From Sphingomonadales bacterium (GTDB lineage Bacteria; Bacteroidota; Bacteroidia; Flavobacteriales_D; Crocinitomicaceae), in the NCBI GenBank assembly GCA_016872115.1, contig VHBC01000009.1:20189-84188 (forward strand): a stretch of 64,000 nt of DNA. Direction: 5' to 3'. Of the stretch, positions 55,491 to 63,268 are shown one piece after another. Numbering within the stretch: the first letter of the stretch is position 1; each line of letters starts with the position of its first letter. The translations under genes and the position numbers were made by a program. The notes under the pieces are model-generated. The model did not search any database, had not been told where the DNA came from, and worked only from the letters and a program-made list of their open reading frames with translations.

Positions 55491-56222
55491 GTGCGCATCA
55501 TTTCTCTGGTTCCATCCTTAACCGAATACCTTTGGTCGCTTGGGTTGGAGTATGAGGTCGTTGGCATCACCAAATTTTGTGTGCATCCCAAAGCTTGGTG
55601 GCAACAAAAAACACGTGTTGGTGGCACCAAGAAAATAAATTTCGAAGCTATTTCAGCATTACAGCCCACGCTTATTATTGCCAATAAAGAAGAGAATACG
55701 AAGGAAGATATCGAGCAACTTCAGCAAAATTTTGAGGTTCTGGTGACTCAAATCGCAACTCTTGAAGAAGCTTTCTTCTGTTTACTAGAAATTGGTAAAA
55801 AAGTAAATAAGGAGTCAAAGGCCATTTCTATATTGAACGACATTCAATTGGCGTTTGGGCGTAAAATCCGAAGTGCACAGCGCGCCAAGTTTCTTTACTT
55901 CATTTGGAAAGACCCTTATTTTGTTGTGGGGCCAAATACTTATATACATTCATTATTGACTCATTTTGGTTTTGTAAATTGTTGTCAAATCGAACGTTAT
56001 CCGAATTTAGAAGCGCTAGTATACAAGAACTTAAACAGTTCACTTTCACCTGATTATATCTTTTTGAGTTCAGAGCCATATCCTTTTGAAGCACAACATA
56101 TTGCTGAAGTGCAAGCACTTTTCCCAAATTCCAAAATTGTGCTCCTTGATGGTGAGATATGTTCTTGGTATGGTTCAAGGATGCTCAAGGTGCCCCAATA
56201 TCTAGAAGAGCTGATAAACTGA
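55491..56222 (+). CDS. BtuF-like helical-backbone metal receptor
   Basis: A 243-residue protein of the periplasmic binding fold (BtuF/FhuD type, helical backbone). It begins with GTG (MRIISLVPSLTEYLWSLGL), the family's first strand and helix, and contains HPKAWWQQKTRVGGTKKINFEAISALQPTLIIANKEENTKED, typical of cobalamin-binding-like proteins. There is no signal peptide or lipobox, so it would be cytoplasmic as predicted, unlike transport receptors. It has no permease or ATPase nearby. It follows the cystathionine synthase gene by 16 bases. A cytoplasmic cobalamin- or metal-linked role is possible. Confidence 0.82.
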   Translation: MRIISLVPSLTEYLWSLGLEYEVVGITKFCVHPKAWWQQKTRVGGTKKINFEAISALQPTLIIANKEENTKEDIEQLQQNFEVLVTQIATLEEAFFCLLEIGKKVNKESKAISILNDIQLAFGRKIRSAQRAKFLYFIWKDPYFVVGPNTYIHSLLTHFGFVNCCQIERYPNLEALVYKNLNSSLSPDYIFLSSEPYPFEAQHIAEVQALFPNSKIVLLDGEICSWYGSRMLKVPQYLEELIN

Positions 56223-56239
56223 AAAGCCAATAAGATGAT

Positions 56240-56785
56240 TTAAAAATCAAATAAGGTTGGCGAATCTGAAGCGGGCCTTGACTTTTCTAGATTGCGTTTT
56301 TTCGGCTTCTCTTGCACTTGTTTTTGTATGGTTTCTTGAACTGGAATTTCAGTTGCTGCCGGTGTTTGCAAAAGGTCTTGATGAGGCGGCTCTTTTTGTT
56401 TTGCTAAAAGCTTTAGTTGTGACTTAATGTTTTCGAGTTTCTCGATGAGTGCTGTGAAATCTGTAGTACCTTGGCGTATTTGTTGTGGATCTAATGAATC
56501 AGAAGAGGCAGTATCAGCTACAAGAACTTTTCCTTTTTGTTTGAGCGCTTTTTTGGCACCGTCTAGCGTGTAGCCTTCGACCTTCACAAAATGATAAATA
56601 CGTCGGATTTGCTCGATTTCTTTGACAGAAAAAAGCCTATTTCCTTTTTTGTTTTTTTTCGAAACAACTAGATTAAATTCCTTTTCCCAAAATCTTAATA
56701 ATGAGGCATTTACTTGAAGCATATCGGCTACCTCGCCAATGCTGTAATAAAGTTTGCTAAGTGGTTGATTTTCAGTTAAAGGCAT
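56240..56785 (-). CDS. MerR-family transcriptional regulator
   Basis: A 181-residue protein with a MerR winged-helix domain at ~10-80 (YYSIGEVADMLQVNASLLRFWEKEFNLVVSKKNKKGNRLFSVKEIEQI). The rest is a charged, coiled-coil-like tail (LIEKLENIKSQLKLLAKQKEPPHQD) with a Pro/Lys-rich end and no Cys or effector domain. This fits the short MerR proteins widely present in Bacteroidetes. It lies divergent from the NlpC/P60 gene, whose promoter box is in the shared 58-base spacer; it might control it. Confidence 0.9.
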   Translation of the reverse strand: MPLTENQPLSKLYYSIGEVADMLQVNASLLRFWEKEFNLVVSKKNKKGNRLFSVKEIEQIRRIYHFVKVEGYTLDGAKKALKQKGKVLVADTASSDSLDPQQIRQGTTDFTALIEKLENIKSQLKLLAKQKEPPHQDLLQTPAATEIPVQETIQKQVQEKPKKRNLEKSRPASDSPTLFDF

Positions 56786-56819
56786 TTGACTACTTGAATG
56801 AACATTCGAAAATAATTAT

Positions 56820-56827
56820 TATTTTTG
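56820..56827 (+). promoter_or_regulatory. Promoter -7 element of the NlpC/P60 peptidase gene
   Basis: TATTTTTG, exact TAnnTTTG, 16 bases before the ATG at 56844. A TTG lies 23 bases upstream, slightly far. Confidence 0.5.
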
Positions 56828-56843
56828 CAACGGCATTCAGAAA

Positions 56844-57326
56844 ATGAAAATTATTCGCTCCCTGTTCTTCTTTTCGTTATTGTTTTGGTCTTTCGATGTA
56901 AAGTCCCAAACGGTTCCTGCCAATGATCCTCAGGTCGATGCTATTATCAATTATGCCAAGAGTTTTTTAGGTGTACCCTATCGCTCTGGCGGTACCACGC
57001 CTTCGGGTTTTGATTGTTCTGGTTTTATCAATTACATCTTCGGTAACTTTGGATTTGACTTAGTGCGTTCCAGCTATGGCCTAGCTGAACTTGGAACCAC
57101 CGTTAAACTTTCTGAAATCCAACCCGGCGACCTCATGTTTTTCAAAGGAAGTAACGTCAATTCTACAAGTGTTGGACACGTCGCACTTGTGGTAGAGGTT
57201 ACACCCGATGCCATTAAATTCATTCATTCGGCCAATACTGGCGTGCGCATTGACAATTTCAAAACATCGCAATACTATATTCAGCGCTACATTAAAACCA
57301 AAAGGTTAGATTACGGAACGCCATAA
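56844..57326 (+). CDS. NlpC/P60 (C40) peptidase, secreted
   Basis: A 160-residue cell-wall hydrolase. It has a signal peptide (MKIIRSLFFFSLLFWSFDVKSQ), then the C40 domain: C58 in GFDCSGFI, H112 in VGHVALVVE and a polar residue at H128 (IKFIHSA). It should cut between D-Glu and diaminopimelate in peptidoglycan in the periplasm. No targeting repeats (SH3, LysM) are attached. It lies divergent from the MerR-type gene and 18 bases before yhhQ. Confidence 0.93.
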   Translation: MKIIRSLFFFSLLFWSFDVKSQTVPANDPQVDAIINYAKSFLGVPYRSGGTTPSGFDCSGFINYIFGNFGFDLVRSSYGLAELGTTVKLSEIQPGDLMFFKGSNVNSTSVGHVALVVEVTPDAIKFIHSANTGVRIDNFKTSQYYIQRYIKTKRLDYGTP

Positions 57327-57332
57327 AATATT

Positions 57333-57340
57333 TATTTTCG
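57333..57340 (+). promoter_or_regulatory. Promoter box 4 bases before yhhQ
   Basis: TATTTTCG, one mismatch to TAnnTTTG, followed by CTTC and ATG. It lies just after the NlpC stop codon, so yhhQ may have a separate leaderless transcript. Confidence 0.4.
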
Positions 57341-57344
57341 CTTC

Positions 57345-58064
57345 ATGGATACTACCCAACCCAATCAACGTCGGCAATGGTTATTTGTAGTGCTCGCTGG
57401 GTTGTTCGTCACCAATGCAGTTACCGCCGAGCTCATCAGCAATAAACTTATTGTAATTCCTTTTGAGGCGCACCTTTTTGGAAACAAACTTGGGCCATTT
57501 GTGACGATTGTTGGCATCCTTCCTTGGCCTGTCGTATTTCTGCTTACTGATTTACTCAATGAATTTTATGGTCAAAAAGCAGTGCGGCGCTTGTCTTGGA
57601 TTACTGCCGGCCTCATTGCCTATTGTTTTTTAATTGTTGGTTTATCTTTGGCAATTCCTGCTCATGAAATCAAAGGATCAAGGCTTGCCACGAACGAGGC
57701 TTACAACCTTGTTTTTGGCCAGGCACAAGCAGTAATTGTCGGGAGTATAGTCGCCTTTTTGGTGTCGCAGCTTTTAGATGCATATGTCTTCGATCAAATT
57801 AAAAAGCGAACAGGAAATCGTTTTATTTGGTTGCGTAGCACAGGAAGTACTTTGTTGTCACAGCTCATTGATTCCTATATTGTACTGTATATCGGATTTG
57901 TCTTACCCGGTGCCATGCCATTAGCTGCATTTTTTGAGGTAGCCCCGACGAATTACCTGCTGAAAATAGTTATTGCTGTAGCGCTTACTCCAGTTGTTTA
58001 TTTGGGCCACTTTCTGCTGCGTCGATACCTTGATTCGCATATTTCCTCTTCCGCTCAACATTAA
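57345..58064 (+). CDS. yhhQ: Queuosine precursor transporter (YhhQ/VUT family)
   Basis: A 239-residue inner-membrane protein with six helices. The family signatures are present: FVTNAVTAELISNKLIVIPF in the first helix, PWPVVFLLTDLLNEFYGQKAVRR, and DAYVFDQIKKRTG, then RSTGSTLLSQLIDSYIVLYIGF. It imports a queuosine precursor (preQ0/preQ1) used for tRNA modification. The last 80 bases overlap the MFS gene on the other strand. Confidence 0.92.
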   Translation: MDTTQPNQRRQWLFVVLAGLFVTNAVTAELISNKLIVIPFEAHLFGNKLGPFVTIVGILPWPVVFLLTDLLNEFYGQKAVRRLSWITAGLIAYCFLIVGLSLAIPAHEIKGSRLATNEAYNLVFGQAQAVIVGSIVAFLVSQLLDAYVFDQIKKRTGNRFIWLRSTGSTLLSQLIDSYIVLYIGFVLPGAMPLAAFFEVAPTNYLLKIVIAVALTPVVYLGHFLLRRYLDSHISSSAQH

Positions 58065-59202
58065 GTTGCCAGCATAACGCTAAGGCAGCTAACGCTCCAC
58101 AACTAGCTGCAATCCAGATGCAGATACGCGCACTCTGGATTGTATTATTGTAAAAAAGAAAGGTTAGTCCTGAACCTACCAAAATGCCGATTTCTAATGC
58201 GATAAACATGGTGCCAGATCCAGTTCCTCTTCTTTGTACAGGACTTAGGTCTGCAGTCCAAGCAAAAAGCGTTGGACTCGAAATTCCGGTGGCCAATCCA
58301 AAAACGGTTGCAGCAATTGAGTAGCTCCATAGGTCTTTAGCAGCTGCTAATAGGAGCATACTAATAACGAGTAAAAAACAACCAATGAGTAATGTTTGTT
58401 GACGTCCTATTCGGTCAGAAAGCGATGAAAAAGCAAGCCGGATAACAATTGTGGATAGGACATAAACACCAAAGAAATATCCTTTGTTTTCAATTTTTAA
58501 GAAGTCAGATAGATCCGGTGTCAATACAAAAATTACACCTGAACTGATCGCTGTGAGCAGCATAACCAACGCCGCAGGTTTAACAGCTGGCTCTATTACA
58601 TCATCCCATCTCACAAGTAATTGGCGACGATTAAATTGTTGAGGTGCAGGCAGCGTCTCTTTGATTTGGCTGGTAAGTACGAGCGCAAACACGCTAAAAA
58701 ATGCTGCCGACATAAAGAGAACATCGTAATTTGAGTGCGCAAAAATAAAGGAACCAAGCGCTTGGCCAACACCAATTCCCAAAGAGATAAAAGTTCCCCA
58801 AAGTCCCATGGCTGCTCCTCTTCTTTCCGATGACAAAGAATCCGTAAGCAAAGCGGTTGCTCCGGTAGGGGCAAAGCCGGCGCTGAGACCGTGCAAAAAG
58901 CGCAACAATAAAAAAAGGAATAAAGAATGGATAAGAGGATAGCTTAAACTTACGCCGATTGCAATCAATAAGCCTATATATATACTTCTTTTTCGGCCAA
59001 TTAAATCCGCTAGTTTTCCTGCGAATGGTCTTGAAATTCCAGCCGCAATTGAAAATAAAAAAATAATACTTCCTTTGAGATCTTGACCGCCTAAAAGACT
59101 GATGTACCCATTCATTTCTGGTAAGATCAAGTTAAAACTCAGCATGAAAAAAAACATACTGGCACTAAGAAGCCAAAAGTCTTTGGAATATTGTTTGAAC
59201 AT
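57985..59202 (-). CDS. MFS transporter
   Basis: A 405-residue permease with twelve predicted helices. The motif between helices 2 and 3 is RPFAGKLADLIGRKRSIYIG, with the matching SDRIGRQQTLLIG in the second half. Other MFS signatures: LHGLSAGFAPTGATALLTDSLSSERRGAAMGLWGT. It most resembles drug- or sugar-efflux-type members, but the substrate is unknown. The C-terminus overlaps yhhQ by 80 bases. A TACTTTTG promoter box is 5 bases before its ATG. Confidence 0.9.
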   Translation of the reverse strand: MFKQYSKDFWLLSASMFFFMLSFNLILPEMNGYISLLGGQDLKGSIIFLFSIAAGISRPFAGKLADLIGRKRSIYIGLLIAIGVSLSYPLIHSLFLFLLLRFLHGLSAGFAPTGATALLTDSLSSERRGAAMGLWGTFISLGIGVGQALGSFIFAHSNYDVLFMSAAFFSVFALVLTSQIKETLPAPQQFNRRQLLVRWDDVIEPAVKPAALVMLLTAISSGVIFVLTPDLSDFLKIENKGYFFGVYVLSTIVIRLAFSSLSDRIGRQQTLLIGCFLLVISMLLLAAAKDLWSYSIAATVFGLATGISSPTLFAWTADLSPVQRRGTGSGTMFIALEIGILVGSGLTFLFYNNTIQSARICIWIAASCGALAALALCWQLNVERKRKYANQGIDAAESGPNKQLE

Positions 59203-59207
59203 GGGCG

Positions 59208-59215
59208 CAAAAGTA
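59208..59215 (-). promoter_or_regulatory. Promoter box 5 bases before the MFS gene
   Basis: TACTTTTG on the minus strand, exact TAnnTTTG, then five bases and the ATG. Predicts a leaderless transcript. Confidence 0.55.
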
Positions 59216-59244
59216 GTTAAACCAAACCAACTCCCGATTGTTGT

Positions 59245-60270
59245 ATGGACATGAAACGTATATTTGTTGTTATTATGCTCGGAAGTCTAAACGCGTGTGG
59301 TCAACAAGACCCCCAAGATACCAATTCAACTCATTCCTTTAACGGCCGTGCTTTGCCAGAAAATGTTTGTTATGTAGTGAATGGCGGCACCGAACGTCCC
59401 TTTACAGGTAAATACTGGGATCACCACGAAGAAGGAACTTACATATGTGTGGCTTGTGATGCCCCGCTATTTGAAAGCCATACGAAATACGAAAGTGGTT
59501 CCGGTTGGCCAAGTTTTTATGATGTCTTGACCCAAGGAAATGTAAAGAAAATCCTCGATCGATCGCATGGTATGGTCCGAACAGAAGTGCGCTGCAATAA
59601 TTGCAACGCGCATCTAGGCCATGTATTTGAAGATGGTCCAAAGCCTACAAGTTTGCGCTATTGCATTAATTCTGCAGCGCTCAATTTTATCAGTCAAAAA
59701 GAAATGCAAGAAAATAAAAATGTTCAATATGCATTAGGTTCTAAAGAACTCGCAACTTTTGGCGCCGGTTGTTTTTGGTGTATCGAGGCTTGTTTTAAAG
59801 ATTTGAAAGGGGTCATCTCTGTGGTACCTGGATATGCAGGTGGTCAAAAACAAAATCCAACCTATAAAGAAGTTTGCACCGGACAAACAGGTCATGCAGA
59901 AGTGGCTCAAGTTGTTTTTGATCCAGCGCTGGTTTCTTACGAAGAACTCCTTGAGGTATTTTGGTTCGTACATGACCCAACACAACTTAATCGTCAAGGC
60001 AATGATATCGGTACGCAATACCGCTCCGTCATTTTTTACCACAAAACAGCGCAAATGGCGAGTGCTAAAAAATACTTACAAAAACTGGAGGCAGAAAAAG
60101 TTTGGGACGCGCCGATCGTGACGCAAATTGTCGAAATCAATAACTATTTTGAGGCTGAGAACTACCACCATAACTACTTCGAGAACAATCCAGGAAATCC
60201 TTATTGTCAGAGTGTTGTGAGGCCTAAAGTGGAGAAATTCAAAAAAGTATTTGCCGAAAGGCTTAATTAG
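59245..60270 (+). CDS. Fused methionine sulfoxide reductase MsrB-MsrA lipoprotein
   Basis: A 341-residue two-domain enzyme. The start may be 59245 or the ATG at 59251; both give a lipoprotein-like signal with Cys ([11 protein letters not shown]). Residues ~35-150 are MsrB, with zinc pairs in CVACD and CNNCN and the catalytic Cys in RYCINSAAL. Residues ~165-341 are MsrA with [12 protein letters not shown] near 174 and a later EDYHHNYFE-like segment ([14 protein letters not shown]). MsrA reduces S- and MsrB R-methionine sulfoxide. The order B-A and the signal suggest repair of exported proteins. It interlocks by its stop with the ferredoxin gene (TTAG). Confidence 0.93.
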   Translation: MDMKRIFVVIMLGSLNACGQQDPQDTNSTHSFNGRALPENVCYVVNGGTERPFTGKYWDHHEEGTYICVACDAPLFESHTKYESGSGWPSFYDVLTQGNVKKILDRSHGMVRTEVRCNNCNAHLGHVFEDGPKPTSLRYCINSAALNFISQKEMQENKNVQYALGSKELATFGAGCFWCIEACFKDLKGVISVVPGYAGGQKQNPTYKEVCTGQTGHAEVAQVVFDPALVSYEELLEVFWFVHDPTQLNRQGNDIGTQYRSVIFYHKTAQMASAKKYLQKLEAEKVWDAPIVTQIVEINNYFEAENYHHNYFENNPGNPYCQSVVRPKVEKFKKVFAERLN

Positions 60271-60590
60271 TCTTGCTCCGGGGCTAGCTTGAGTACAATG
60301 CCATCGATAGTCTCGTCTAAATGTATTTGACATCCAAGACGACTATTGGCTTTGACAAAAAATGCTTGGTCTAACATATCGAGTTCTGCATCGCTTTGCT
60401 CCGGTAATTCTGTATTGGATTCCAAATAACATTGGCACGTGGCACACATCGCCATCCCACCGCATTCTCCCTTAACTGGCAATTCGTAGGCCTTACATAG
60501 TTCCATGACATTCATGTTCATGTCTGTTGGCCCTTCGAGCTCGTGCACGTTTCCTTCTCTATCGATAATTGTTACTTTGATATCTGCCAT
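60267..60590 (-). CDS. 2Fe-2S ferredoxin
   Basis: A 107-residue plant/adrenodoxin-type ferredoxin. The cluster ligands are C43, C49 and C52 ([14 protein letters not shown]) and C87 (LGCQIHL), with the usual acidic surface ([13 protein letters not shown]). It shuttles single electrons; the likely partners are oxygenases or Fe-S assembly. It follows a lipoprotein-like gene by 5 bases, so both are co-transcribed. The Adx-type C-x5-C-x2-C pattern is exact. Similar ferredoxins are common in the group. Confidence 0.93.
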   Translation of the reverse strand: MADIKVTIIDREGNVHELEGPTDMNMNVMELCKAYELPVKGECGGMAMCATCQCYLESNTELPEQSDAELDMLDQAFFVKANSRLGCQIHLDETIDGIVLKLAPEQD

Positions 60591-60595
60591 AATAC

Positions 60596-61021
60596 TTAGT
60601 TGTAAACGCGCAAAAGATTGTTTCCGTTAAATTGTGTTGCGTACTGACGCAAGCCAAAACTACTGCCGCTAACAGGTGAACCATCATACAATGAAAAAAC
60701 CGCGTTATTACAAGAGTCAAGCAATTGTAAAAAGTTTTGATCATCTGGATAGAGAGCCAGCGGACAACTTGCATTTGGATCGGCAGGTGAGTGTCGGTCA
60801 AAAGCTACAAATTCATCGATACCTTTTCGGTAAACGATGATGCCTCTGGAACCGCCGTTGAGGTAAGTCCAACCCCCAACGCCTTGTAAATTACTATAAC
60901 TAGGTAATTGAATATCAATAGTGACATCAACTGGTACAAACGGCACCGGATGCTGATTGAGATTGTTACACTTGGAAGAAAGTAACAGAACGCCAAAACA
61001 CAAAAGCACAAGACTTTTCAT
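60596..61021 (-). CDS. Rieske-like lipoprotein without normal ligands
   Basis: A 141-residue exported protein with a lipobox-like start (MKSLVLLCFGVLLLSSKC). Its beta pattern and the segment YLNGGSRGIIVYRKG..FVAFDRHSPADPNASC...FSLYDGSPVSGSSFGLRQY match Rieske 2Fe-2S domains of Bacteroidota lipoproteins in layout. But the CxH...CxxH ligands are replaced: only His and Cys in DRHSPADPNASC remain, and GSP stands where the second pair would be. It may have lost the cluster and serve as a scaffold. It is in an operon with ferredoxin. The promoter box is 4 bases before the ATG. Confidence 0.6.
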   Translation of the reverse strand: MKSLVLLCFGVLLLSSKCNNLNQHPVPFVPVDVTIDIQLPSYSNLQGVGGWTYLNGGSRGIIVYRKGIDEFVAFDRHSPADPNASCPLALYPDDQNFLQLLDSCNNAVFSLYDGSPVSGSSFGLRQYATQFNGNNLLRVYN

Positions 61022-61025
61022 ATGA

Positions 61026-61033
61026 CAAAATTA
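61026..61033 (-). promoter_or_regulatory. Promoter box 4 bases before the Rieske-like lipoprotein gene
   Basis: TAATTTTG on the minus strand, exact TAnnTTTG, then TCAT and ATG. Predicts a leaderless transcript for lipoprotein and ferredoxin. Confidence 0.6.
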
Positions 61034-61040
61034 ACTAAAT

Positions 61041-62954
61041 TCATTCGCTCGGAAGCGCCTCGGCTTTTTCTTCCCATCTTTTATAGAGAAGATCGAGTTG
61101 ATTTTTCTCTTGTTCGTAACGATTGAGAATACCATTATATTTTTGTTTGTCTTGGTAGTCTACAACACTTAATTCTTGTTCTAGTTCTAAAATGACCTTT
61201 TCTTGCTTTTCTATTTGTTGTTCTATCTGTTGAATTTCTCGCTGTAATTTTTGTTGATTTTTATCGATTCTCGGCTTGACCTGCGCTACTTCGACGCGCT
61301 CTTTTGTCACTTCCTTTTGCTTGACGATTTCCCCGGTCAAATTATTTTTTTGGGTCTTGTATTGAAGGTATTCATTCAAGTTGAAGTGATGAATTTGAAC
61401 ACCCTGATTTTCGATATCCCAGATCCGGTTACTCAGCCCATCTACAAATTCACGGTCGTGTGAGACAATGATAAAAGTGCCTTCATAATGCATCAATGCT
61501 TCTTTGAGCACTTCTTTACTTTGAAGGTCAAGATGGTTTGTGGGCTCATCTAGAATTAAAAAGTTAGAAGGGCTTAGTAACAAACAGCAGAGGGCAAGTC
61601 TTGTGCGTTCTCCGCCCGACAATACAGCAACTTTTTTATCGATGTCTTCTCCTGAAAATAAAAATGCCCCTAAAATGCTTCTGAGGTCTTTGCGTAAATC
61701 TCCTTTTGCGATGAGGTCAACAGTTTCAAAAATACTGCGTTCTGGATTCAATTTTTCTGCCTGATCTTGCGCAAAATAAGATATTTGAACGTTGTGGCCG
61801 AGATTGACCTGTCCGTCGTAAACTATCGAACCCATAATTGCTTTGAGTAGGGTAGATTTACCTACACCATTTGGGCCGAGTAGTGCAATTTTTTCCCCTC
61901 GTCCTACTGTGATAGAAACTTCTTTAAATAAACAGCGCCCCTCATAGCTTTTACCAAGCCCAACTACTTCAAGTACCCATTTTCCAGGCTGAACAGCTAG
62001 CGGAAAGCGCAACTTCAGGCGGGCTATTTGGTCTTTTTCGACGCTGATGCGCTCGGTTTTATCCAGTTTTTTGATTAGGGACTGCGCAAAAGCTGCTTTA
62101 TTTTTTTTAGCTCGGAATTTTTCGATCAATTCTTCGGTGTGCTTGATGTCTTTGTCTTGTTGTTTTTTGGCTTGCTCTAAACGTTCGAGTTCTTCAGCGC
62201 GCAGTTCTTTGTATTTAGAATAGGCGTATGGGAAGTCAAAAATTTGTTGTCTAGAGATTTCGAGCGTCCGCGTGCTGACATTATCCAGAAATAAGCGGTC
62301 GTGTGAAATCAATATTACTGCTCCTTCAAACCGCTGCAAGTAACTTTCCAACCAGCTTATAGATAAAATATCAAGGTGGTTTGTAGGTTCATCGAGCAAA
62401 AGGATATCAGGCGTATTGACGAGTATTCGGGCTAGTTCTGCCCTCATCTTCCAACCGCCAGAACACTGTGAAATCAACTTTTGTTGGTCGTGTTCACTAA
62501 ACCCAAGACCTTCCAAAGTGGCTTTGATTTTTTCTTCCCATAGATAACCATCCAAAACAGCAAATCGGTGATTGAGCTCACTCAATTCATCTAACAATGA
62601 TAAATAGGATGCAGCGTCATAGTCTGTTCGTTTGGTGAGTTCTTCATTTATATGATCGAGCCTGTTGCGTATGGAGTTAAGCGCATCGTTTGAATAAAAG
62701 AGAAAATCATACACAGATCGCTCTGATTCGATGAGGATGTCTTGTGTCAAAAAACCAAACTTTAGTTGCTTTGGATGATGCACCGCACCTTCTGTTGGTT
62801 GAATACTACCAGACAATATGCGCAGTAAAGTTGATTTACCAGCACCGTTTTTACCCACTAAGCCAACCCGATCGCCTTTGTTGATTTGTAGACTTACGTT
62901 TGAAAAAAGATATCCTTGTGGTAAAAAATAACCAAGGCGCTCAAATTGTATCAT
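61041..62954 (-). CDS. ABC-F family ATPase
   Basis: A 637-residue soluble protein with two ABC domains joined by a helical linker. Walker A motifs are GKNGAGKS near 36 and GPNGVGKS near 360; signatures are CSGGWKMR and LSGGERTRLAL; Walker B is LLLDEPTNHLD and LILDEPTNHLD. The linker (EELERLEQAKKQQDKDIKHTEELIEKFRAK) and C-terminal coiled coil (QKLQREIQQIEQQIEKQEKVILELEQEL) are typical of Uup/YheS-like members. They bind ribosomes or translation intermediates rather than a membrane. Promoter box is 4 bases before the ATG. Confidence 0.94.
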   Translation of the reverse strand: MIQFERLGYFLPQGYLFSNVSLQINKGDRVGLVGKNGAGKSTLLRILSGSIQPTEGAVHHPKQLKFGFLTQDILIESERSVYDFLFYSNDALNSIRNRLDHINEELTKRTDYDAASYLSLLDELSELNHRFAVLDGYLWEEKIKATLEGLGFSEHDQQKLISQCSGGWKMRAELARILVNTPDILLLDEPTNHLDILSISWLESYLQRFEGAVILISHDRLFLDNVSTRTLEISRQQIFDFPYAYSKYKELRAEELERLEQAKKQQDKDIKHTEELIEKFRAKKNKAAFAQSLIKKLDKTERISVEKDQIARLKLRFPLAVQPGKWVLEVVGLGKSYEGRCLFKEVSITVGRGEKIALLGPNGVGKSTLLKAIMGSIVYDGQVNLGHNVQISYFAQDQAEKLNPERSIFETVDLIAKGDLRKDLRSILGAFLFSGEDIDKKVAVLSGGERTRLALCCLLLSPSNFLILDEPTNHLDLQSKEVLKEALMHYEGTFIIVSHDREFVDGLSNRIWDIENQGVQIHHFNLNEYLQYKTQKNNLTGEIVKQKEVTKERVEVAQVKPRIDKNQQKLQREIQQIEQQIEKQEKVILELEQELSVVDYQDKQKYNGILNRYEQEKNQLDLLYKRWEEKAEALPSE

Positions 62955-62958
62955 GCTG

Positions 62959-62966
62959 CAAATTTA
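62959..62966 (-). promoter_or_regulatory. Promoter box 4 bases before the ABC-F gene
   Basis: TAAATTTG on the minus strand, exact TAnnTTTG, then CAGC and ATG. A TTC is 18 bases upstream, close to the expected TTG. Predicts a leaderless transcript. Confidence 0.6.
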
Positions 62967-63073
62967 GCTCTTTCCTATTTAAATGAATTTAAGGCACGAT
63001 TTTTGTCAAAACGCAACAAAATTCAATTTTAATAGTTATATTGTCATATTCTTATCAAAATTAACAATACATC

Positions 63074-63268
63074 ATGGGTAGACCTCCAACCAAACCAGCC
63101 AGATTACGCAACGGATTTTACATCGAAGTAAAGTCGCAAGGATCAGCAGCTATTTTAATACGCAGAGATACCCGAGAGCAAATGCTTTTAGCTGCCGAAG
63201 ACTACGCGCGCACTAAAAATGTAACCATTAAAGGAGAAATGCGCAATGACAAATGGATTGCAGAATAA
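63074..63268 (+). CDS. Small basic protein, AT-hook-like N-terminus
   Basis: A 64-residue protein, MGRPPTKPARLRNGFYIEVK at the start; GRPPTKP resembles an AT-hook, which binds the minor groove. The rest is short beta/helix (AAILIRRDTREQMLLAAEDYARTKNV). It looks like a conserved small Bacteroidota protein of unknown role. The gene overlaps the next by 23 bases. Confidence 0.7.
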   Translation: MGRPPTKPARLRNGFYIEVKSQGSAAILIRRDTREQMLLAAEDYARTKNVTIKGEMRNDKWIAE

